Assembly: GCA_039970095.1 (NCBI GenBank)
Contig: JBDVMP010000107.1
Location: 115,313 to 179,312, forward strand
DNA: 64,000 bases
Direction of reading: 5' to 3'
DNA from: JAMZMI01 sp039970095
GTDB taxonomy: Bacteria > Bacteroidota > Bacteroidia > Cytophagales > Cyclobacteriaceae
Below are positions 1-7,940 of this stretch, one piece after another. A program made the translations under genes and the position numbers. Positions within the stretch are counted from its first letter, which is position 1, and every line of letters starts with the position of its first letter. The notes beneath the pieces were generated by a model. The model made no database searches, was not told the origin of the DNA, and was given only the letters and a program-made list of their open reading frames with translations.

Positions 1-375
1 TTTCGCGCCAGCTTCTTTCACTGCGTGAGCAGTTTCCAAAAACAATTGAGGATTCTTTGGGTCGATTGTACACTGCCCAGCGATAATAAATGGGCTTTCG
101 CCTACTACTGCATCTCCCACCGTGATTTTGTGGTGAGCCAACTCAGACTTAAGGTCCATCAGCTTAAATGGCGAATCAATCGCATCAAACCTGTCCACAT
201 AATCCAAACCGAGAATTCGGTTGATCATGATAGTCTCTCTCTCCTCACCAAGTACCGCATATATGGTTCTGTGGTGGCCTTCTATTGGTTGCACTTTGCA
301 GTTGTATTCACTCACAATCGTGGTGACTTCCTGTAGCTGCTCAGCTGATAGTTTTGATTCCTTTGGAATGATCAT
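1..375 (-). CDS. 3-deoxy-7-phosphoheptulonate (DAHP) synthase, N-terminal part (cut by window edge)
   Basis: The first enzyme of the shikimate pathway condenses phosphoenolpyruvate and erythrose-4-phosphate in the cytoplasm. The reverse strand reads in frame from an ATG at 375 to the window edge, 125 codons. It opens with a ferredoxin-like regulatory domain (MIIPKESKLSAEQLQEVTTI) followed by the start of the barrel with the segment SPFIIAGQCTIDP, which matches the FTIIAGPCSVE region of AroF/AroG-type DAHP synthases that carry this N-terminal domain. The usual GPC is GQC here. The gene reads off the left side, so only the regulatory domain and the first strand are visible. Family assignment is good; the isozyme and regulation cannot be told. 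Confidence 0.85.
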   Translation of the reverse strand, partial: MIIPKESKLSAEQLQEVTTIVSEYNCKVQPIEGHHRTIYAVLGEERETIMINRILGLDYVDRFDAIDSPFKLMDLKSELAHHKITVGDAVVGESPFIIAGQCTIDPKNPQLFLETAHAVKEAGAK

Positions 376-543
376 AGCCCAAGTATTTTGAAATGGTCTG
401 CAAAGGTAGGTTTTCGATCGGTTGAAGCAAAAAAGAATTCTAAAAAAACCATGATGGGGCGTGATTTTTATTATAAAAGATTGTGAAGTGTAAACTTTTC
501 AATAAAATATTCTGTTTGCGATATTTGCAGAATCAAAAATTAG

Positions 544-960
544 ATGAAGATGAAAATCAAACTAGGGCATAAAGCGGATAAGGAATATTTCTGTGTCAAC
601 GAAAGCGACAACCGTGTAGAGATAGATATGTATGATGCGGAAAACAAGGCAGCCATGTCGCCAATGCAGCTGCTGCTCTCTGGTGTGCTCTCATGTGCGG
701 CGGTGGATATAGTGCAGATGGTGAAGAAGCGCAGAAAAACCCTTGTTGAATTTTCAGGAGAGGCTACCGGAACAAGGAGAGATGAGATACCTAAGAAATT
801 TACCGATATCGATATCAAATACACCTTCGTGTCGCCCGACCTTACGGACAAGGAGGCGGAGCGTATCGTGGGGCTGGCCGTGGAGAAATATTGCTCAGTA
901 GCGTCTTCACTCGATCCTGAGATTAACATCGCCCACAGTTTTGAGGTGGTGAAGGGGTAG
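544..960 (+). CDS. OsmC family peroxide-resistance-type protein
   Basis: A 138-residue cytoplasmic protein of the OsmC/Ohr fold, a family that reduces organic hydroperoxides through two cysteines. The two expected cysteines are visible: one in the helix segment GVLSCAAVDIVQM (about residue 51) and one in EKYCSVASSL (about residue 118). The central SPMQLLLSGVLSC is the usual long helix of the family, and the length is normal. It stands alone, divergent from the partial DAHP synthase. ATG codons occur at 544 and 550; the first is used here. The sub-branch (OsmC, Ohr or YhfA-like) is unsure, so the substrate is not assigned. Confidence 0.85.
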   Translation: MKMKIKLGHKADKEYFCVNESDNRVEIDMYDAENKAAMSPMQLLLSGVLSCAAVDIVQMVKKRRKTLVEFSGEATGTRRDEIPKKFTDIDIKYTFVSPDLTDKEAERIVGLAVEKYCSVASSLDPEINIAHSFEVVKG

Positions 961-1071
961 CATAGTGTCACATTGAGCCTGTCGAAATGTTAGACACTCG
1001 CCTGCAAATAGCCTTCGGCAGGTTGTTTAGGTAGCCAACTTAAATACGGTTTTGAGATCTCCAAAGACCAC

Positions 1072-1101
1072 AAAAAAAGCCCCGACAGTACAGTCAGGGC
1101 T
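1072..1101 (-). terminator. Rho-independent terminator of the cold-shock gene
   Basis: Read on the minus strand, AGCCCTGAC pairs with GTCGGGGCT (one G-T wobble) across a six-base loop and is followed by a run of seven T. It lies just downstream of the cold-shock gene stop codon. Confidence 0.8.
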
Positions 1102-1137
1102 CAGCAATGATTAAATAACTTGTATTGTTTTAGGCTC

Positions 1138-1329
1138 TTAAACGAGCTTCACATTAGTTGCATTCAATCCCTTTTTACCTTCTGTTAGTTCGAAGGTAAC
1201 TTCGTCGTTTTCTCTTACTTCGTCGATAAGACCTGAGATGTGAACGAAGTACTCTTTTTGTGTTTCTGTGTCCATAATGAATCCAAAACCTTTGGAGTCA
1301 TTAAAGAATTTTACTTTCCCTGTGTTCAT
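1138..1329 (-). CDS. Cold-shock domain protein (CspA family)
   Basis: A 63-residue single-stranded nucleic-acid-binding protein of the cold-shock domain family, an RNA chaperone. Both RNA-binding motifs are present: KGFGFI (RNP1) and YFVHIS (RNP2). The start is the ATG at 1329, giving the canonical N-terminus MNTGKVKFFNDSKGFGFI. An upstream in-frame ATG at 1359 would add ten residues not seen in the family and is rejected. The gene is monocistronic and ends in a clear terminator. The long AT-rich 5' leader is typical of csp genes, but no structure is claimed. Confidence 0.92.
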   Translation of the reverse strand: MNTGKVKFFNDSKGFGFIMDTETQKEYFVHISGLIDEVRENDEVTFELTEGKKGLNATNVKLV

Positions 1330-1460
1330 TGATAGTTGATAAAAATTGATAAAGAACAAAAATAGACAATATTTTTTTCAGCCTTCAAGGGTATGATTTG
1401 CGAGCAAAACAAAGTTTGGAACGGTGTTTGGTTATACTCAGAAAACAAACATCGAACGTC

Positions 1461-2030
1461 ATGAAAACCATACTTGCACTTTTTACACTTTCTCTTACTT
1501 TTCTTTATTCGTGTACTGAAACTGTGGTTGGGCCCGCAGGCCCGCGTGGGGATCAGGGGCCAGTTGGTCCGCAGGGTGCAGCTGGAGAGAGTGGGTTTGT
1601 CTTTGAGTACGAAAACATCAATTTCTCTGCAGGAAATAATTACGAGGTACTCTTAGAGTACCCAACAAATTTTGAAGGACTGCAGTCAGATGTAGCGCTG
1701 GTTTACTTGCTCTGGCCTTTGGAGGACAACCTGGACTATGATGTTTGGAGGTTGTTGCCACAGCAGACGCTATTCAACGATGGAGGCATACTGCAGTACA
1801 ATTACGATTTTACAGCTAGTGATGTGCGCTTGTTTTTAGATGCCAATTTCCCACTCAATGAGCTTGGGGCGATCCATACGGACCAATGGATAGCCAGAGT
1901 GGTTGTTGTGCCGGGCGAGTTTTGGGGAGGAGGAAGAGTAGATTTCTCTGACTATGAAGATGTGAAAGAATTATTGGGTCTGCCGGATTTAAGTCTTAGC
2001 AGAAGTAATGAAATAGTGAGAAGTGAATAA
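1461..2030 (+). CDS. Lipoprotein with a short collagen-like Gly-X-Y segment
   Basis: A 189-residue exported protein. The start at 1461 gives a clean signal peptide ending in the lipobox FLYSC (Cys18); the longer reading from 1398 adds a polar stretch that would spoil it. Directly after the lipid-anchored cysteine is a collagen-like run of Gly-X-Y triplets (GPAGPRGDQGPVGPQGAAG, about residues 25-46), then a compact beta-rich C-terminal domain rich in aromatic and acidic residues. Lipoproteins with this layout are common in Bacteroidota and have no known function. It is monocistronic and followed by a strong terminator. Confidence 0.75.
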   Translation: MKTILALFTLSLTFLYSCTETVVGPAGPRGDQGPVGPQGAAGESGFVFEYENINFSAGNNYEVLLEYPTNFEGLQSDVALVYLLWPLEDNLDYDVWRLLPQQTLFNDGGILQYNYDFTASDVRLFLDANFPLNELGAIHTDQWIARVVVVPGEFWGGGRVDFSDYEDVKELLGLPDLSLSRSNEIVRSE

Positions 2031-2054
2031 TTAGGTGAGTTAGGTTGGTTAAGG

Positions 2055-2083
2055 GCCCTGCCGATATCGGTGGGGCTTTTTTT
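2055..2083 (+). terminator. Rho-independent terminator of the collagen-like lipoprotein gene
   Basis: GCCCTGCC and GGTGGGGC pair around a GATATC-type loop (2055-2076), followed by seven T. It overlaps the end of the convergent minus-strand gene. Confidence 0.75.
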
Positions 2084-2915
2084 ATATCTCGCAGATCAAA
2101 TTAGCCTCGGTGATGATTTTCTGGATTTTGCTATTTGGGTATCCTAGCATGGCAAGTATGTCAAAGTTCTCACAAAGTGATTTTGTGACGATTATACCTT
2201 CCTCTATTAGCGTCTTTTTATCTCTTTTTGCAAGTGACTGCAAACTGGTGATAGGATAGAGGAGGTGTTCGTTTGCCCGCTTTTTGATACTGGCATGGTT
2301 GGGGTAATCCCAGCTGATCATCTGCATACCGGCACACACACCATAGTCAATGGCGTCTTGTGTAAACCGTGAATTGGTGACCACACATCCTTGTGTCTTT
2401 TTTTTACCAAAAACACCAGTTTCTTTCCATGTGTCGTTGAGGTCATGAAATCGCGCGTTGATGTAGAGTGGCACTTTTACATCTGATTTGTAGCCTGGCT
2501 TATTGTGAAACTTGCATTCCATCATGAGCACTTTTCCCTCATTTTCTGCAAGCACGTCTACTTCATGGCTCACGCATTTTCCTTGCATGTTTACACCCAC
2601 TCTGGTGGTGTAGCCCTCGGCTTTTAATATCTCAGATATGAAAACCTCGAATGGGTACCCGGTTGGCCCCAGTTCCTGTATGGACTTTTTGAGCCTGTAC
2701 CGAGAGGCATTCACATATTCTTTTTTCTTAAGGAGACGAAAAGCAGACTTATAGATTTCGCTCGTCCGCATGCCATCATAAAGTGTGGGTTTTATCTCTT
2801 TTAGGACAAAGTCTACTGATTCCGGTTTTGCTCCGGCATTTTGCAAGCTTTGTCGCAGTTTATCCTCGGAGAAGGTATCAACCTCCCCCGAGTGCTTTTT
2901 TATTTTAAAACTCAC
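2082..2915 (-). CDS. ATP-cone domain plus PD-(D/E)XK nuclease-like protein
   Basis: A 277-residue cytoplasmic protein with two recognisable parts. Residues 1-85 form an ATP-cone domain (KHSGEVDTFSEDKLRQSL), the nucleotide-sensing module best known from ribonucleotide reductases and NrdR. Residues 85-220 look like an Mrr-type restriction-endonuclease fold, with the likely active site HEVDVLAENEGKVLMMECKF giving Asp120, Glu133 and Lys135. The start is GTG at 2915, overlapping the stop of the upstream HMA-domain gene by four bases (GTGA), so translation is probably coupled. Domain-level homologues with this fusion occur in Bacteroidota, but their role is not established. Whether it cuts nucleic acid is an inference from the preserved residues. 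Confidence 0.7.
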   Translation of the reverse strand: MSFKIKKHSGEVDTFSEDKLRQSLQNAGAKPESVDFVLKEIKPTLYDGMRTSEIYKSAFRLLKKKEYVNASRYRLKKSIQELGPTGYPFEVFISEILKAEGYTTRVGVNMQGKCVSHEVDVLAENEGKVLMMECKFHNKPGYKSDVKVPLYINARFHDLNDTWKETGVFGKKKTQGCVVTNSRFTQDAIDYGVCAGMQMISWDYPNHASIKKRANEHLLYPITSLQSLAKRDKKTLIEEGIIVTKSLCENFDILAMLGYPNSKIQKIITEANLICEI

Positions 2916-3277
2916 TCCTGGTGATGTTCGTCATCATCAGCATGTGCTCCGTCTTTGCAGCAAAGCGGTAGGTTTTCGTAAGCCTCCGGGTCTCTCTCCA
3001 CATCATCTGCATGATAGCCAGTTAGGGAAACACGCTTTCTGACTTTGTCTGAATCTGTTTTCTTGCTGTTATACTTTACGGTAAGCACCTTGTTATCCAG
3101 ATTTAGGGACGAACTTTTAACACCTTTTTCAAGTGCCATTTCTTTTTCTATGGCATACTGGCACATCTCACAAATCGCTGATGTTTGAATTTCTACCGTT
3201 TGATACTTGTCATTTTTTTGAGCCTTGAGTCCTAAAAAGGATAATCCCAAAACTGTCGCTAAGAGTATATTCTTCAT
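2912..3277 (-). CDS. Exported heavy-metal-associated (HMA) domain protein
   Basis: A 121-residue protein with a signal peptide (MKNILLATVLGLSFLGLKAQ) and one HMA-type fold. The metal-binding motif is ICEMC, as in CxxC copper or zinc chaperones, about residues 40-44. The C-terminal tail is rich in His, Asp and Glu and has a CC pair, plausible extra metal ligands. The start at 3277 is chosen because it opens the signal peptide; the longer frame from 3361 does not. It lies 26 bases downstream of a TonB-dependent receptor gene and overlaps the next gene, so it belongs to a metal-handling operon. Copper is the likeliest metal, but the sequence does not prove this. Confidence 0.78.
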   Translation of the reverse strand: MKNILLATVLGLSFLGLKAQKNDKYQTVEIQTSAICEMCQYAIEKEMALEKGVKSSSLNLDNKVLTVKYNSKKTDSDKVRKRVSLTGYHADDVERDPEAYENLPLCCKDGAHADDDEHHQE

Positions 3278-3303
3278 TTCTGTATTATTTAAAAGTGTAG
3301 TTA

Positions 3304-5490
3304 TCAATTTATTTTGTACCTCATCCCAAAGTAAACCATGCGTCCTGCAATCGGCCCCCAAACGAGTGACCCATCAAACTGGTCACTGAAAGGGTTTTCC
3401 GGATCAATGATCGGATTTTTCTGTTTGAAATCTAACAAGTTTTCGCTTCCTATATATACATTCCCCCAGCGGAATGTTCTGCTCAGCTGGACGTTGACGT
3501 TTGTGAAATCCGGCGAATAATCTGGTCGCTGAAACTCAGCTGATTTTGATGTAGTATTGGGCAGCCTTTTGCTGCCATACCATTGCAATGTCGCATCGGC
3601 TTGCCAAATATCATACTTTGAGGTGTAAGATACATTCCAAAAGGTACGATTCTTAGATACATAGGGTAGCGGGCGAAGATCTCCATCTATGGTTGCTTTC
3701 ACGTCGTAGTATTTGTAAGCCGCTTTGGTGGAGATGAAATCGTTGAGGCTAGTGCCTACCTCAATCTGATAAGAGTTTGCGAAGGATCTTCCGTCCAAAT
3801 TGTAGAATCTAACTTCGGAAGGGTTTTGATCCATATCTACAATCACCTGGTTTTGAAATTCGGTATGGAAATAATCGGCTATGATGGACATGTTCTGCTC
3901 GCCTATTTTGATTTCTTTCACAAAACTTCCGCCCATGTTCCATGACTCTTCAGGTTTCAGTTCTTCTTCTACGACTAGATTACGTGAACTGATAAATGCC
4001 TGACTATTTTCTGTGATGATATTTGAGGTTCTATAACCTTTGCCTATTGCCAAACGCAAAGTGCCCTCAGGCATCACCTCATATCGCATATGCAGCCTTG
4101 GAGTGACATAGAGGCCGTACAGGTTGTGTGCATCGGTTCTGAGCCCGCTTACCAGCGTGAATTTGTCATTTGGCATGTAGGAGTACTCAAAGAATGCTCC
4201 GGGTACAATCTCCGTTCTGCTGAAAGCAGAGTCAGCGAAGCTTTCAGTAAAATCATCTATCATGAAACTCAAACCGGTTTTGTACTGGTGAAAGGTGTTG
4301 CCAATGATGTTTTGGTGGATGAGGTTGGTGTAAAGCGTTTTTTCCTGACCTGTGTACGCCTTATGTCCAAATCCTGACTTATTATCCTGAACCGAGGCAG
4401 AGTAGATGAAGCCCCAACCTTTGTACGGAGCGTGAGGAAAAAGCACGCCGACCTTACCAAAAACTTCCATTTTAGAAACATCGCTGGAGTAACCATAAAG
4501 TGTGGAAGTCAATGCGTCATCGCCAAAATTAAAGCCATTTTGACCCCCTGCTTTTTGGTCTTTCAGGAAATGGAACCCTATCTGCGATACTATGCGATCA
4601 CCTCGGTATTTGTATCTGTTCAGAATATTAACCTGTTTGGCTTTGGGCAAATCCATGAATCCGTCGTTGTTGCCATCTATTTCATTATTGAAGTAGTCGG
4701 CATGTGTCAGTAAAGCTCCCGACCATTTGTCATTGATTGCAAAAGCTGTATTAGCGTTCAACTCCATGCGGCCAAATGAATTGCCATATGCATTGAGATA
4801 CAGTTTCTCACTGTTTTCGGGTTTCTTAAATTCTACATTTATTTGTCCGGTCATGGATTCATATCCATTTATCACAGAGCCAGAGCCCTTACCCACATCG
4901 ATTGATTGTATCCATGTTCCGGGAATGTAGTTGAGACCCAAGCGAGCGCTTAGGCCTCTCACGTGAGGCATGTTCTCACGGTTGATGAGGGTGTACTTGC
5001 CGTCCAGGCCGAGCATGCGGATGGTTTTGGTTCCGGTCACGGCATCTGTAAAGGAGACATCCACTGAGGCGTTTGTTTCAAAACTCTCAGATAAATTGCA
5101 GCAGGCAGTCTTGAGCAATTCCTTTTCAGTAATGACTTCAGCGTGGATTGGTTCTACATTGTCGATAAATGTGGTAGAAGACTTGATTACAACCTCATCC
5201 AGCTCTGTGTCTTCTTGCATCTTTATAGTGAGATGTTGCCCGAAGAGTAACGAAATAGTGTCTGTTTTGAACCCGACAAAGCTGACAATAGCAGTCTGGT
5301 CTTTGGTGACATTCTTTATTTCAAATTGTCCGTTGATGTCAGTAATGGAGCCTTTTTCTGCTATTGGCAGAAAAACGGTCGCTCCGATGAGAGGTTCGTT
5401 TTTGTGGTCAATAACCCGACCCATGATGTCTTGGGCAGAAATGGACTCGGTAATGATAGTGGCGAGAGCCACAAATAAGAATTTTTTCAT
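3304..5490 (-). CDS. TonB-dependent outer-membrane receptor (metal-uptake type context)
   Basis: A 728-residue outer-membrane receptor. After a signal peptide (ending SISAQ) come a CarboxypepD_reg-like domain (about 20-95, with DHKNEPLIGATVFLP and GSITDINGQFEI), a plug domain (about 105-225) and a 22-strand barrel ending in an aromatic-rich strand (GRMVYFGMRYKIN). It is much shorter than SusC proteins and has no SusD partner, so it belongs to the siderophore/metal-type group rather than the glycan type. The neighbouring HMA and HYC_CC_PP genes support a metal ligand. The substrate is an inference from context only. Confidence 0.82.
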   Translation of the reverse strand: MKKFLFVALATIITESISAQDIMGRVIDHKNEPLIGATVFLPIAEKGSITDINGQFEIKNVTKDQTAIVSFVGFKTDTISLLFGQHLTIKMQEDTELDEVVIKSSTTFIDNVEPIHAEVITEKELLKTACCNLSESFETNASVDVSFTDAVTGTKTIRMLGLDGKYTLINRENMPHVRGLSARLGLNYIPGTWIQSIDVGKGSGSVINGYESMTGQINVEFKKPENSEKLYLNAYGNSFGRMELNANTAFAINDKWSGALLTHADYFNNEIDGNNDGFMDLPKAKQVNILNRYKYRGDRIVSQIGFHFLKDQKAGGQNGFNFGDDALTSTLYGYSSDVSKMEVFGKVGVLFPHAPYKGWGFIYSASVQDNKSGFGHKAYTGQEKTLYTNLIHQNIIGNTFHQYKTGLSFMIDDFTESFADSAFSRTEIVPGAFFEYSYMPNDKFTLVSGLRTDAHNLYGLYVTPRLHMRYEVMPEGTLRLAIGKGYRTSNIITENSQAFISSRNLVVEEELKPEESWNMGGSFVKEIKIGEQNMSIIADYFHTEFQNQVIVDMDQNPSEVRFYNLDGRSFANSYQIEVGTSLNDFISTKAAYKYYDVKATIDGDLRPLPYVSKNRTFWNVSYTSKYDIWQADATLQWYGSKRLPNTTSKSAEFQRPDYSPDFTNVNVQLSRTFRWGNVYIGSENLLDFKQKNPIIDPENPFSDQFDGSLVWGPIAGRMVYFGMRYKIN

Positions 5491-5528
5491 TTTTTAGATA
5501 TTCTAATGATTATGAAATGATTTCAGAA

Positions 5529-5549
5529 CCCGCTTTTCCGTAAAGCGGG
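5529..5549 (-). other. Intra-operon hairpin upstream of the TonB receptor gene
   Basis: CCCGCTTT and AAAGCGGG pair perfectly around a five-base loop between two genes of the minus-strand cluster. There is no T-run after it on the minus strand, so it is more likely an mRNA processing or stability element than a terminator. Confidence 0.45.
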
Positions 5550-5562
5550 GAATCAATTCAAA

Positions 5563-5955
5563 TCATATTCTGAATACCTGGTGCTGGATGAGTTTGAAGC
5601 GCCCTGAGGATTGTACAGGAGGGGGGCGTGCGTCAATATCACTATCGTAATTTACTTCATGATATTTGTCCTGAGGCATCACAATTGTAGCCAGCCATTG
5701 TGCGGGCGGGGTTACATTGATGCTACTGTGACCGGCTATGCTCTCATGATCTGAAGCATAAACTTTCACACTTGAACTACAGCATTTGGTATCTATAATT
5801 TCACCTTCTGCATCTGTACAGCAGCAGCTCATTGCACTAAACAGCGTAGTTTCTGTTTTATCAAACAGGTGGCACCTGTGAGTGTGAACAGGAATATACA
5901 GCACACTCAGCAAGAGAATGAATGAAAGGCAATATGATACGATAGTTCTAATCAC
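5563..5955 (-). CDS. HYC_CC_PP family protein
   Basis: A 130-residue exported protein matching the Bacteroidota family named for its conserved His-x-Cys, Cys-Cys and Pro-Pro motifs. Visible are VHTHRC near residue 27, SCCC near 45, KCC near 58, and ARPPP near 112. An N-terminal hydrophobic segment (about 6-22) serves as signal or anchor. The many cysteines and histidines suggest metal or redox handling. It sits 73 bases upstream of the TonB-dependent receptor, an association repeated in other Bacteroidota. The molecular function is unknown. Confidence 0.8.
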   Translation of the reverse strand: MIRTIVSYCLSFILLLSVLYIPVHTHRCHLFDKTETTLFSAMSCCCTDAEGEIIDTKCCSSSVKVYASDHESIAGHSSINVTPPAQWLATIVMPQDKYHEVNYDSDIDARPPPVQSSGRFKLIQHQVFRI

Positions 5956-6003
5956 TAATCTTGTAACGCCAAACCTATGGGTAAATGTTTCGTCAATTTG
6001 AAT

Positions 6004-6402
6004 TTAGGCGGATGGAACTCCTCTAAACGTACGAAGAACAAGCAATATGCAGATGACTGCCCAAATGAGAATCAATAAAACCCGATAGTCGGCCAACATG
6101 CTGATGTAGTCCATACTCGAGCTGGCTTCCTTGAGTACAATTTGTGAAACCTCTCCATGCTGAAGAAGCAGTGAGTCAGTCTCATAGCCCACAAAACTGA
6201 AAATGAGGTTTGAGTTTGGGCTATTTAAAGTCAATACAAAACTGCCATCTATATTGGTGGTGGTCCCATTTCGAAATCCAGATTCCATCACCTGTGCTCC
6301 AATGATAGGGGTATTTTCCTCATCTACCACAAACCCGGAAACGGTTTGAGAGTATCCTGAAATAGAAATTAAGAAAAGCGCAACAACTAATATCTGCCTC
6401 AT
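6004..6402 (-). CDS. CarboxypepD_reg-like mini-protein with C-terminal membrane helix
   Basis: A 132-residue protein with signal peptide (MRQILVVALFLISISGYSQ), one CarboxypepD_reg-like domain (about 20-92; DEENTPIIGAQVMESGFRNG, TNIDGSFVL) and a single C-terminal transmembrane helix (about 105-125). The domain is the same as that at the N-terminus of the adjacent TonB receptor, but no plug or barrel follows. It could be a stand-alone periplasmic accessory or a relic of a receptor gene; the added helix and normal stop argue for a real small protein. It is the first gene of the minus-strand metal-type cluster. Confidence 0.6.
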   Translation of the reverse strand: MRQILVVALFLISISGYSQTVSGFVVDEENTPIIGAQVMESGFRNGTTTNIDGSFVLTLNSPNSNLIFSFVGYETDSLLLQHGEVSQIVLKEASSSMDYISMLADYRVLLILIWAVICILLVLRTFRGVPSA

Positions 6403-6757
6403 TTTTTGATCTTTAGGGAAAGTTAGTTATTTCTTCTAAACTGGAAAACCTAAACTTCGGCTTCCTTCAATGTTTGGAGCTTCTTGCCCCGAAATAATGC
6501 GGTTAAGGTCACTATACCTAAACCTATTGGGGTACTGTACGAAACAAACAACACTTCATGTTTTTGCGATCAAAACCTGTTGATTTGGCCAAAAAGGTTT
6601 TTTTTGAGGCAAACTCCCAAGCTTCAAATAGGTGAGCGCCAACGCAGATCATGGAAGTGTGCTTGCTTCAGCGTAAACTGCAAAGGAGAATATCTTTTTA
6701 TCAACTTTCACTCAAAATAATGACCAATTATTGAGGCTTACTTCACTGAGGCCATAT
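6403..6757. other. Non-coding interval upstream of tRNA-Arg
   Basis: About 350 bases without a convincing gene. It must hold the promoter of the minus-strand cluster, but no clear TAnnTTTG element was found for it. A possible 78-codon frame here has no family resemblance and unfavourable composition. Confidence 0.5.
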
Positions 6758-6765
6758 TATATTTG
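6758..6765 (+). promoter_or_regulatory. Bacteroidota -7 element (TATATTTG) of tRNA-Arg
   Basis: TATATTTG fits the TAnnTTTG -7 consensus of Bacteroidota and lies 12 bases before the mature tRNA 5' end. A TTG at 6731-6733 is a possible -33 element, with spacing slightly long (24 bases). Confidence 0.5.
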
Positions 6766-6776
6766 CAGTCCTTTTT

Positions 6777-6850
6777 GCACCCATAGCTCAACTGGATAGA
6801 GCGTTGGATTTCGGCTCCAGAGGTTGAGGGTTCGACTCCTTCTGGGTGCA
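6777..6850 (+). tRNA. tRNA-Arg (anticodon TCG)
   Basis: A complete cloverleaf: acceptor GCACCCA/TGGGTGC, D-arm GCTC/GAGC, anticodon stem TTGGA/TCCAG with loop TTTCGGC giving anticodon TCG, and T-arm GAGGG/CCTTC with loop TTCGACT. It reads CGA codons. CCA is not encoded (CAT follows). It marks the left edge of the accessory region, and its 3' end is the likely attachment site of the island. Confidence 0.92.
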
Positions 6851-6862
6851 CATGTTAAAGTT

Positions 6863-6897
6863 AAAAAGCGCGTTTATTTAAAATAAACGTGCTTTTT
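6863..6897 (+). terminator. Terminator of tRNA-Arg
   Basis: AAAAGCGCGTTTATTT pairs with AAATAAACGTGCTTTT (one wobble) and is followed by T residues, 13 bases after the tRNA. Confidence 0.75.
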
Positions 6898-6967
6898 TGT
6901 TTTTAACTCAAGTTTTAGTTCAAGTTATTAGTAGCTATTTGCGGTATTTGAGAGTTATGCGTTTGAA

Positions 6968-7001
6968 ATAATGTGATCAAAGTTAACATTGATCACATTA
7001 T
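6968..7001. repeat. Inverted repeat, 13-bp perfect arms with 8-bp spacer
   Basis: ATAATGTGATCAA (6968-6980) and its exact reverse complement (6989-7001) flank AGTTAACA. It sits directly upstream of the small frame at 7007, so it may be an operator or an mRNA hairpin. The TGTGA/TCACA halves recall CRP-type sites, but the spacing is too long for one. Confidence 0.7.
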
Positions 7002-7006
7002 GAATA

Positions 7007-7276
7007 GTGGGTTTAACTATAGAAGAATTAAGGGTATTCAATGCATGCTGTTGGGCTATTATTTTTATTGGCTTAAGCGTATGGCTTGCAGTTCAGGATG
7101 ACCCTTTTAGCAACATCAGTTGTGCTATAAGTGAACTTTCATGGAGACAAAAGTTGAAAATTAGGATTGCAACTTTGACTAGACTAATATCTAAGGAGCA
7201 AATTCACTTTAATAAGATAAAAACCTCTATTGTTCGAATCTTGAATGGTCAGTATTATGGAGATAAAACCGATTAA
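7007..7276 (+). CDS. Hypothetical small protein, possible membrane anchor
   Basis: An 89-codon frame starting with GTG at 7007. It has one hydrophobic segment (CCWAIIFIGLSVWLAV, about residues 14-29) followed by a basic, helical tail. No family is recognised. It lies between the tRNA-Arg terminator and mobile-element debris and just after a strong inverted repeat. It may be a real island gene of the membrane-anchored small type or chance coding. Confidence 0.35.
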   Translation: MGLTIEELRVFNACCWAIIFIGLSVWLAVQDDPFSNISCAISELSWRQKLKIRIATLTRLISKEQIHFNKIKTSIVRILNGQYYGDKTD

Positions 7277-7333
7277 CAGAAGAATTTAAATAATTTTTTA
7301 CTGCTTGGTAGTCGGTCATATCATGGTATTTTA

Positions 7334-7851
7334 ATGACTATAGAATGTTTAAGATCTGATGATTTGATTTCACTGAGCCCTCAGATTAATCATGATAAGG
7401 CAGTAATTGAAGAAATCCTGAATAAAAACAACGCATCATGGTATGAGAATCAGAAGGTTAGAGAGTATTTAGAACTTTATCAAAAGTTAATTGATAGATT
7501 AAATCAAGTTTATGATCCGATTCCTAGCTTAACAGATTATTGGGACGGTTTTGATTTAGTACAATTAAGTAAAATGTTTTGCGAGAATTTGGAGGTAAGA
7601 AGTACAAATTGGCTAGGTTTTTTATGATTCTCCAAGAAACAGATTTATGTAATTATCCTGATTACCAAATAGGAACGGTCGGAGGGAGAAGAGAGTTTGG
7701 AATATCAGCATACAAATTTCTCGGGATCCAAAATGAAGCTGATAATTACTTTAGAGAATTTAAGGAGTATACTCGTGAAAAGTCCGACTCTAAAGAAGTA
7801 AAAAGGTGTTTAGGCCTAATAGAGGAAGTAAAATTATCGGAAAAGAAATAA
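7334..7851 (+). pseudogene. Unknown island gene split by a one-base frameshift
   Basis: Two frames adjoin: 7334-7627 (acidic, helical, start MTIECLRSDDLISLSPQI) and 7579-7851 (basic, ending KLSEKK). Only an unlikely TTG could start the second frame. If one T is missing from the run at 7577-7580, the first frame continues without a stop as SKMF-L-REFGGKKYKLARFF into the second, giving one protein of about 172 residues. No family is recognised. It is called broken because neither half makes a natural end; a sequencing error at the homopolymer is an equal alternative. Confidence 0.45.
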
Positions 7852-7896
7852 ACGAAATTCCCGAAAAATAGAAATCTTGTTATGTTCAAATTAGTG

Positions 7897-7940
7897 CCAT
7901 GTTTCACGGTGCATTAAGCACCATTAATGACCTAACATGG
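7897..7940 (+). other. Nested hairpin upstream of the small HTH frame
   Basis: Outer arms CCATGTT (7897-7903) and AACATGG (7934-7940) enclose a perfect inner stem GGTGC-ATTAA-GCACC (7908-7922). The right outer arm contains the ATG at 7937 that may start the following reading frame, so folding could hide that start. Confidence 0.5.

Noticed and set aside
6004..6402. Truncated TonB receptor pseudogene
   Set aside because: The domain is followed by its own transmembrane helix and a normal stop, with no barrel debris downstream, so a real small protein is preferred.
6484..6720. 78-codon frame upstream of tRNA-Arg
   Set aside because: No recognisable features and it lies in an AT-rich promoter interval.
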